From Leclercia adecarboxylata (GTDB lineage: Bacteria > Pseudomonadota > Gammaproteobacteria > Enterobacterales > Enterobacteriaceae): a stretch of DNA of 34,388 nucleotides. The notes under the pieces are model-generated. The model had not been told where the DNA came from. It saw only the letters and a program-made list of their open reading frames with translations, and ran no database searches. The stretch covers positions 52,411 through 86,798 of the forward strand of contig DERO01000038.1 in NCBI GenBank assembly GCA_002360945.1. Reading direction: 5' to 3'. A program made the position numbers and the translations under genes. Shown in pieces: positions 1 through 6,904 of this stretch. Each line of letters starts with the position of its first letter. The first letter of the stretch is position 1.

Positions 1-400
1 GATGCAGGAGCCGGGCTTCAATTCGGCCTATCTGGCAGATATGAAGCTGTGGGTGACGCACAGCCAGTTTATCGTCGAGCATATCAACGCGATGACGACG
101 CTGGCGCGGGAGCATACGATGCTGACGCCAGACCTGGCGCAGCGTTATCTGCAGTCGTGTGAAATTGCGCTTCAGCGCTGTCAGCAGCGTCTGGAATATG
201 ACGCACCGGGTGAGAGCGGGGACAGCAATATTCTGGAAGCGCCGGAGACCCTGACGCAAGGCCCCATGAGCACGCTGGAGCAGCATCTGCAGCGCGTTCT
301 GGGGCATCTGAACACCATGCACACCATCTCGTCGGTGGCATGGCGCCAGCGCCCGCATCATGGGATCTGGTTGATCCGGCGTTTGAAACGGACGCCGTAA
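1..400 (+). CDS. yhfK: YhfK C-terminal fragment (FUSC-family inner membrane protein)
   Basis: This is the last 132 or so residues of a rightward gene whose start lies before the window. The reading frame is open from the first bases and stops with TAA at 398-400. The tail, with MSTLEQHLQRV and a WRQRPHHGIWL block, matches my memory of E. coli YhfK, a protein of about 700 residues related to the YccS/FUSC family of membrane proteins. The visible part is soluble and probably helical, with no membrane segment, as expected for the cytoplasmic end. Position next to a converging argD agrees with the E. coli order crp-yhfK-argD. Its function is not established. Identity is confident; nothing about transport can be read from this fragment. 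Confidence 0.9.
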   Translation, partial: MQEPGFNSAYLADMKLWVTHSQFIVEHINAMTTLAREHTMLTPDLAQRYLQSCEIALQRCQQRLEYDAPGESGDSNILEAPETLTQGPMSTLEQHLQRVLGHLNTMHTISSVAWRQRPHHGIWLIRRLKRTP

Positions 401-407
401 TAAATGC

Positions 408-433
408 AAAACGGTAACCCAGGGGTTACCGTT
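408..433 (-). terminator. Hairpin terminator at the yhfK/argD convergent end
   Basis: AACGGTAACCC (410-420) pairs with GGGTTACCGTT (423-433) in a perfect 11-bp stem. Read leftward, the stem is followed by TTTTGCATTT, so it fits an intrinsic terminator for argD. Read rightward the T-run is broken (TCTTTATG), so it is weaker for yhfK. The ACGGTAAC core recurs in the trpS terminator at 12478-12502. Confidence 0.7.
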
Positions 434-445
434 CTTTATGTTTGC

Positions 446-492
446 GCCCTCTCCCTGTGGGAGAGGGTTGGGGTGAGGGCATCAGGCCGCAC
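446..492 (+). repeat. Intergenic palindromic repeat, copy 1
   Basis: CCCTCTCCC and GGGAGAGGG form a stem with a TGT loop, followed by a tail containing GGGTGAGGGCATCAGGCC. Near-identical copies lie at 12423-12467 (opposite orientation) and 32301-32347. Such elements are common, as I recall, between genes of Enterobacter and Klebsiella relatives, and behave like REP-type 3' end elements. Here it lies between the converging ends of yhfK and argD. Confidence 0.8.
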
Positions 493-537
493 ATAACACG
501 TAGGCCCGTGCAAGCGCAGCGCCGCCGGGCAACACAG

Positions 538-1829
<1,292 letters not shown>

Positions 1830-1845
1830 TTATGGCAACTAAAAA

Positions 1846-2409
1846 TCAACGATGGAGGAAATTAGCCAGCAGCTGGTGGCCCTGTTCGCTGAGAATGCTT
1901 TCCGGATGGAACTGCACCCCTTCCAGATCCCATTCCCGGTGGCGGATACCCATGATCTCCCGGGTCTCGCTCCAGGCGGTCACCTCAAAGCAGTCGGGTA
2001 AGGTGGGCGGGTCAATGACGAGGGAGTGATAGCGGGTCACGGTCAGGGGATTGTTGAGGCCAGAGAAGACTCCCGTGCCGTTATGCGTGACGGGAGAAGT
2101 TTTGCCGTGCATCACTCTGGCGGCACGAACAATGGTCGCGCCAAAGACCTGGGCGATAGCCTGATGCCCGAGGCAGACGCCGAGGATCGGTAACTTGCCG
2201 GCATAGTACTGGATCACCGCCAGCGAGATCCCGGACTCATCCGGCGTGCAGGGGCCGGGAGAGATCACGATTTTCTGCGGGTTCAGCGCCGCAACCTCTT
2301 CCAGAGAAAGCACGTCGTTGCGCCGGACCACCACCTCCGCTCCCAGTTCGCAAAAATACTGGTACAGGTTCCAGGTGAAGGAATCGTAGTTATCAATCAG
2401 CAGAATCAT
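1846..2409 (-). CDS. pabA: Aminodeoxychorismate synthase glutaminase subunit
   Basis: PabA releases ammonia from glutamine and passes it to PabB, which turns chorismate into aminodeoxychorismate on the way to p-aminobenzoate and folate. The 187-residue length equals that of E. coli PabA. The class I glutamine amidotransferase features are all visible: the N-terminal [12 protein letters not shown], the oxyanion segment [10 protein letters not shown], the nucleophile elbow GVCLGHQ (Cys about residue 79), and the His/Glu pair in GVQFHPES near residue 168-170. It lies 30 bp after fic in the same direction, with no terminator between them, and is followed by argD with a separate operator. TrpG-type amidotransferases are similar, but the adjacent fic and argD and the sequence fit PabA. 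Confidence 0.97.
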   Translation of the reverse strand: MILLIDNYDSFTWNLYQYFCELGAEVVVRRNDVLSLEEVAALNPQKIVISPGPCTPDESGISLAVIQYYAGKLPILGVCLGHQAIAQVFGATIVRAARVMHGKTSPVTHNGTGVFSGLNNPLTVTRYHSLVIDPPTLPDCFEVTAWSETREIMGIRHREWDLEGVQFHPESILSEQGHQLLANFLHR

Positions 2410-2439
2410 GGCGGCTCCCGAAAAAATGGCCGCCCTATT

Positions 2440-3042
2440 CTACTCAGTTTCCCCGGCTTCGCTTACCACTTTGCTGAAGATTGTGTTCAGCGCGCTCAGA
2501 TCGCCCATCGCCCCGCTCTGGTTGGCCTGCGCCCACGCCTCTGGGTCGATCCCGCGCCAGTCGAGTTGATATCCGGCATGGATCGCCAGCTGTTCAAAAA
2601 AGATGCGCTGAACGATGCCGTTGCCGATGCGGAACGGATGCAGGACGTTGATTTCGCAATAGTAGTGACTCAGGCGGTTAATAAAATCGGCTTTCTCCAG
2701 CCCGACGAGATACCCCTCCTCCTCCAGATCCTGCATCAGGGCATTGCCCTCTTTCTCGATATAGGCGAAGTGGCAGAACCGGGTATCCCCCTGGTAAATA
2801 TCCATCTCACGAATATCGCCCGCCCAGTCAAAAATATCCTGGTAGAGGTGCTGGTGGATGGCGCACAGGTGCGGCAGACCGCGCAACAGCGGCCCAAGGC
2901 TCAGGGTGGCGGCACGCAGCGCGGTGAATTCATAGGCCGCCTGCGCAAGACGTTCGGCCTGACGAATGCCCAGCCGGTTACGCATCACGTTAAGCTCCGG
3001 GTAGAGGTATGGATCGCGATCGTTGCCGTATTTATCGCTCAT
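2440..3042 (-). CDS. fic: Fic-domain protein with degenerate active-site motif
   Basis: Fic proteins usually transfer AMP or another nucleotide part to a target protein. This 200-residue product is a single Fic domain and aligns over its whole length with E. coli Fic, ending in [10 protein letters not shown]. The signature helix reads [12 protein letters not shown] from His135. The catalytic His and Phe and the second Arg (146) are kept, but the usual acidic residue (139) that holds magnesium is Ile, and the first Arg (143) is Ile. E. coli Fic is also changed at these two positions, as I recall. The flap segment [12 protein letters not shown] is present. Its first 11 bases overlap the end of yhfG, so the two are translationally coupled, with the small protein made first. 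Enzyme activity is therefore doubtful or specialised. Confidence 0.95.
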   Translation of the reverse strand: MSDKYGNDRDPYLYPELNVMRNRLGIRQAERLAQAAYEFTALRAATLSLGPLLRGLPHLCAIHQHLYQDIFDWAGDIREMDIYQGDTRFCHFAYIEKEGNALMQDLEEEGYLVGLEKADFINRLSHYYCEINVLHPFRIGNGIVQRIFFEQLAIHAGYQLDWRGIDPEAWAQANQSGAMGDLSALNTIFSKVVSEAGETE

Positions 3043-3199
3043 GCTGCCTCCCTAATTCTTCAAGACGAAGCTGCGCCTCTTCTGCGCTGAGCGTGACTAA
3101 CGGACTATCGATCCCTTCAAGGCGACGGCTGGCCTGGAAATTGGTATTGCGCTGTTGTTCCCAGAGACGGGATTTTTGTTTTTCAGTGAGCTTTTTCAC
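3032..3199 (-). CDS. yhfG: YhfG, small antitoxin partner of Fic
   Basis: A 55-residue protein starts at a GTG (3197-3199) preceded by a strong GGGAGGTAA ribosome binding site. It begins [16 protein letters not shown], continues through [10 protein letters not shown] and ends in LGRQHER. It is charged, probably helical, and matches my memory of E. coli YhfG in length and sequence. YhfG is reported as an antitoxin that binds and inhibits Fic. The stop codon lies inside the fic start region (11-base overlap, different frame), the classical antitoxin-first order. Because it is short and uses GTG, it is easily missed by gene finders. The start is supported by the ribosome binding site and by family length. 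Its leader holds unusual inverted repeats, listed separately. Confidence 0.93.
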   Translation of the reverse strand: MKKLTEKQKSRLWEQQRNTNFQASRRLEGIDSPLVTLSAEEAQLRLEELGRQHER

Positions 3200-3202
3200 C
3201 TG

Positions 3203-3295
3203 TTACCTCCCTGCTTGTGCTCGTGTTGCCACAAGTATAAGCAGCAAACTGCGGTTTCGCAGGGAGGTAAAGGCAACACGGGCAATGATTGCCCG
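3203..3295 (-). promoter_or_regulatory. Structured yhfG leader with crossing inverted repeats
   Basis: On the leftward transcript the order is CGTGTTGCC (3280-3272), TTACCTCCCTGC (3270-3259), GGCAACACG (3230-3222), GCAGGGAGGTAA (3214-3203). The first pairs perfectly with the third (9 bp), and the second with the fourth (12 bp). The fourth segment is the yhfG ribosome binding site. A further hairpin, CGGGCAA/TTGCCCG (3279-3295), follows the ppiA stop codon and overlaps the first segment by two bases, so it may be a ppiA terminator competing with the other folds. Pairing is seen directly; any regulatory role is inference. Confidence 0.5.
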
Positions 3296-3307
3296 CGCCA
3301 TCAGGGA

Positions 3308-3889
<582 letters not shown>

Positions 3890-4021
3890 TTAACAAAGCG
3901 CAGTAAAGAAAGCGAATGGCTTGATTCTAAAGAGCAGTATGAATCCAGGCCAGCCATTTACCTAATTTTACGCATTTGAAACAGATGTAACCGCCGAGCA
4001 AACTCATGCTACAGCTTTTAA

Positions 4022-4090
4022 CGTGATCTAAATCACACCAAAAACTGCAATTTTCGTTTAATTAATCATAAAAGATTTAATTAGATCACA
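4022..4090. promoter_or_regulatory. Twin CRP-like sites between ppiA and tsgA
   Basis: CGTGATCTAAATCACA (4022-4037) is close to the CRP consensus TGTGA-N6-TCACA. A weaker second site ends in a perfect right half, TAGATCACA (4075-4090). Their centres (4029.5 and 4082.5) are 53 bp apart. That spacing resembles CRP/CytR-controlled promoters such as deoP2. The sites sit between divergent genes and could serve either ppiA or tsgA. Confidence 0.6.
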
Positions 4091-4158
4091 TTCACGCTTA
4101 AAATCTGGCCGCACGCAGCGCCGTCAACGCGCTTTACATTTCTATTCACAGGCCAGTC

Positions 4159-5343
4159 ATGACTAACAGCAATCGTATCAAGCTCACATGGATCAGCTTC
4201 TTTTCCTACGCCCTTACCGGTGCGTTGGTGATCGTCACCGGGATGGTGATGGGAAATATCGCAGACTATTTCAACCTGCCCGTTTCCAGTATGAGTAACA
4301 CCTTCACCTTCCTGAACGCCGGGATCCTGATCTCCATCTTCCTGAACGCCTGGCTGATGGAAATCGTCCCGCTGAAAACGCAGCTGCGTTTCGGCTTTGT
4401 GCTGATGGTCGCCGCCGTGGCGGGCCTGATGCTCAGCCACAGCATCGCCCTGTTCTCCGCCGCCATGTTTGTCCTCGGACTGGTCAGCGGGATCACCATG
4501 TCCATCGGCACGTTTCTTATTACCCACATGTATGAAGGCCGTCAGCGCGGCGCGCGTCTGCTGTTCACCGACTCCTTCTTCAGCATGGCAGGGATGATCT
4601 TCCCGATGGTCGCCGCAGCGCTGCTGGCCCGCAGCATTGAGTGGTACTGGGTTTACGCCTGCATCGGCCTGGTCTACGTGGCGATTTTTGTCCTGACCTT
4701 CGGCTGCGACTTCCCGGTTCTTGGCAAAAAAGCCCAGACCACCAGCGAGCCGGTGGTGAAAGAGAAGTGGGGTATCGGCGTGCTGTTCCTCTCCGTTGCC
4801 GCCCTGTGCTACATCCTCGGCCAGTTGGGCTTTATCTCCTGGGTGCCGGAGTATGCCAAAGGCCTGGGGATGAGCCTGAACGATGCCGGCCAGCTGGTCA
4901 GTGATTTCTGGATGTCGTACATGTTCGGCATGTGGGCGTTCAGCTTTATCCTGCGCTTCTTCGATCTGCAGCGGATCCTCACCGTGCTGGCAGGCGCCGC
5001 CACCGTGCTGATGTACCTGTTCATCAACGGTTCCCCGGAACATATGCCGTGGTTTATCCTGACGCTCGGCTTCTTCTCCAGCGCCATTTACACCTCGATC
5101 ATTACGCTGGGCTCCCTGCAGACCAAAGTGGCCTCGCCAAAACTGGTTAACTTCGTGCTCACCTGCGGCACCATCGGCACCATGCTGACCTTCGTTGTCA
5201 CCGGCCCGATCGTGGCCCACAGCGGCCCGCTGGCGGCGTTACACACGGCTAACGGTCTCTATGCCGTCGTGTTCGTGATGTGTCTGGTGCTGGGCTTTGT
5301 GACCCGCCACCGCCAGCACAACACCGCGGCAGCGACTCACTGA
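4159..5343 (+). CDS. tsgA: Major facilitator transporter TsgA
   Basis: This is a 394-residue inner membrane protein with about 12 hydrophobic segments, of the MFS fold. It aligns throughout with E. coli TsgA (YhfC), starting [14 protein letters not shown] and including the central hydrophilic linker around residues 190-205 ([16 protein letters not shown]). An MFS-like basic turn, [13 protein letters not shown], lies after the fourth segment. The substrate is not known; the name comes from Salmonella transposon-selected genes. In E. coli it lies directly before nirB, but here the leftward codA is placed between them, with only four bases between the tsgA and codA stop codons. No clear terminator is present at that junction. 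Confidence 0.95.
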   Translation: MTNSNRIKLTWISFFSYALTGALVIVTGMVMGNIADYFNLPVSSMSNTFTFLNAGILISIFLNAWLMEIVPLKTQLRFGFVLMVAAVAGLMLSHSIALFSAAMFVLGLVSGITMSIGTFLITHMYEGRQRGARLLFTDSFFSMAGMIFPMVAAALLARSIEWYWVYACIGLVYVAIFVLTFGCDFPVLGKKAQTTSEPVVKEKWGIGVLFLSVAALCYILGQLGFISWVPEYAKGLGMSLNDAGQLVSDFWMSYMFGMWAFSFILRFFDLQRILTVLAGAATVLMYLFINGSPEHMPWFILTLGFFSSAIYTSIITLGSLQTKVASPKLVNFVLTCGTIGTMLTFVVTGPIVAHSGPLAALHTANGLYAVVFVMCLVLGFVTRHRQHNTAAATH

Positions 5344-5347
5344 TCCC

Positions 5348-6664
5348 TTATGCCCCTTTGCTTCCTGCAGAGGGGCTGTTTCGGGTAAAGCACACCTCTT
5401 CTCCCCCGTTATCCATCTGGATCCACGTCTGCGCCAGCTGCGTGGTGGCAATCACCCGCCCCTGACGAATCGACCAGCGTACCGGCACCTGACAGCGCAC
5501 CGCATCAAAACCCGTCTCCACAGGCAGGATCACCAGATTAGCCGGATTACCCGTTTCAATACCGTAATCGCTCAGGCCAAAGGTCCGCGCGCTGTTGTGG
5601 GTGATCAGGTTAAGCCCGCTGTCGATCTGGTGATAGCCCATCATCTGACAGACGTGCAGCCCCATATGCAGGACCTGCAACATATTGCCAGTGCCCAGCG
5701 GATACCAGGGGTCAAACACGTCGTCGTGGCCGAAGCAGACGTTAATTCCCGCCTCAAGCAGCTCCTTCACGCGGGTGATGCCACGCCGTTTCGGATAGTC
5801 GTCAAAGCGCCCCTGCAGATGAATATTCACCAGCGGGTTGGCCACAAAGTTAATCCCGGAGAGCTTCAGCAAACGGAACAGCCGCGAGGTATAGGCCCCG
5901 TTGTAAGAGTGCATTGCGGTGGTATGGCTGGCGGTGACGCGCGGGCCAATCCCGGCTTCATACGCCAGCATCGCCACCGTTTCGACAAACCGCGACTGCT
6001 CGTCGTCGATTTCATCGCAGTGAATATCCAGCGGCCGGTCGTACTTCTTCGCCAGTTCAAAGGCGATGTGCAGCGACTGCACGCCGTACTCGCGAGTGAA
6101 TTCAAAATGTGGGATGGCACCCACCACGTCGGCCCCCAGCCGTAACGCCTCTTCCAGCAGGGCGGCACCGTTGGGGTAAGAGAGGATCCCTTCCTGCGGG
6201 AAGGCAACGATCTGCAGCTCGACCCACGGGGCCACCTCCTGCTTCACCTCCAGCATCGCCTTCAGAGCGGTGAGCGTCGGGTCGGAGACGTCGACATGGG
6301 TACGCACAAACTGGATGCCGTTGGCGATCTGCCACTTGAGGGTCTTCCACGCCCGGGCTTTGACATCCTCATGGCTGAGCAGCGCCTTGCGCTCCGCCCA
6401 GCGTTCGATGCCTTCAAACAGCGTCCCGGACTGGTTCCAGTTCGGCTCACCCGCGGTTTGAGTGGTATCGAGATGGATATGCGGCTCGATAAACGGCGGC
6501 AGGGCCAGCCCCCCGCGCGCGTTTAGCACTTCATAGCTCTCGCTATGCCCCTCGCCCGTCGGGGTGATTTCGCCAAAACAACCGTTCTCAATAGCCAGTT
6601 GCCAGAGTCCGTCCCGACCCGGTAACCGGACATTCTGGATAAGCCAAAGCGGTGCTGTAGACAT
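5348..6664 (-). CDS. codA: Cytosine deaminase, orphan (no codB beside it)
   Basis: This enzyme hydrolyses cytosine to uracil and ammonia for pyrimidine salvage and nitrogen supply. The 438-residue product belongs to the amidohydrolase superfamily and resembles E. coli CodA along its length. Metal and catalytic residues are in place: His62 and His64 in [11 protein letters not shown], Gln157, His215 and Glu218 in HCDEIDDEQ, His247 in ASHTTAMHS, and Asp314 in FGHDDVFDP. The start at 6664 has GGGAG six bases upstream. In E. coli codA follows the cytosine permease gene codB at another locus; here no permease gene lies nearby, and the gene stands alone, reading away from nirB. An isocytosine- or creatinine-directed relative is possible but less likely given the close match. 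Its leader hairpin is listed separately. Confidence 0.93.
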   Translation of the reverse strand: MSTAPLWLIQNVRLPGRDGLWQLAIENGCFGEITPTGEGHSESYEVLNARGGLALPPFIEPHIHLDTTQTAGEPNWNQSGTLFEGIERWAERKALLSHEDVKARAWKTLKWQIANGIQFVRTHVDVSDPTLTALKAMLEVKQEVAPWVELQIVAFPQEGILSYPNGAALLEEALRLGADVVGAIPHFEFTREYGVQSLHIAFELAKKYDRPLDIHCDEIDDEQSRFVETVAMLAYEAGIGPRVTASHTTAMHSYNGAYTSRLFRLLKLSGINFVANPLVNIHLQGRFDDYPKRRGITRVKELLEAGINVCFGHDDVFDPWYPLGTGNMLQVLHMGLHVCQMMGYHQIDSGLNLITHNSARTFGLSDYGIETGNPANLVILPVETGFDAVRCQVPVRWSIRQGRVIATTQLAQTWIQMDNGGEEVCFTRNSPSAGSKGA

Positions 6665-6676
6665 CGTATTCTCCCG

Positions 6677-6726
6677 AAAAAGGGGGCTGAAATTTAGGAG
6701 TAGCAGATTTCAAAGATTAGCCCCCT
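6677..6726 (-). promoter_or_regulatory. codA leader hairpin with U-run before the ribosome binding site
   Basis: On the leftward transcript AGGGGGCT (6726-6719) pairs with AGCCCCCT (6688-6681). Inside, GAAAT (6711-6707) pairs with ATTTC (6693-6689), leaving a 7-base bulge and a 13-base loop. Five Ts (6681-6677) follow, then the codA ribosome binding site GGGAG (6675-6671). A possible -10 (TACAAA, 6734-6729) would place the transcript start within the G-run. It could be an attenuator or a start-site-dependent hairpin. Confidence 0.5.
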
Positions 6727-6803
6727 AATTTGTACACAAAATCGGCTATCACGAAAAGCCTGCTAATTCCGCTACTTATAAAAATCCTGACAAATCAGCC
6801 ATC

Positions 6804-6881
6804 TACTCACTAAGGAGTAGGTGAAGGCGTATTTGATTTGCATCAATAAGCGGCTTTGCTGAATCGTTAAGGTAGGTGGTA
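6804..6881 (+). promoter_or_regulatory. nirB promoter: NarL/NarP site, FNR box and start region
   Basis: A NarL/NarP 7-2-7 site reads TACTCAC-TA-AGGAGTA (6804-6819). An FNR box, TTGATTTGCATCAA, lies at 6833-6846. Their centres are 28 bp apart, the same distance as the -69.5 and -41.5 sites of the E. coli nir promoter. With the FNR box at -41.5 the start would be at about 6881, 24 bases before the nirB ATG, and a -10-like TAAGGT lies at 6868-6873. Induction by lack of oxygen and by nitrite or nitrate is expected. Confidence 0.88.
6858..6869 (+). promoter_or_regulatory. Cra (FruR)-like site at the nirB promoter
   Basis: GCTGAATCGTTA matches the strong half of the Cra consensus (GCTGAAWCG). It overlaps the spacer and -10 of the nirB promoter, where bound protein would block RNA polymerase. 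Cra repression of E. coli nirB has been reported, as I recall. The same 12 bases occur upstream of pckA at 30355-30366. Confidence 0.6.
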
Positions 6882-6904
6882 ATAGAAAAGAAATCGAGGC
6901 AAAA

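Noticed and set aside
4081..5220. A long open frame (about 379 codons) on the minus strand opposite tsgA
   Set aside because: Its product is rich in His, Gln, Glu and Gly with no recognisable domain, and it mirrors the codon pattern of tsgA, which is clearly real. It is an antisense shadow of a GC-rich gene.
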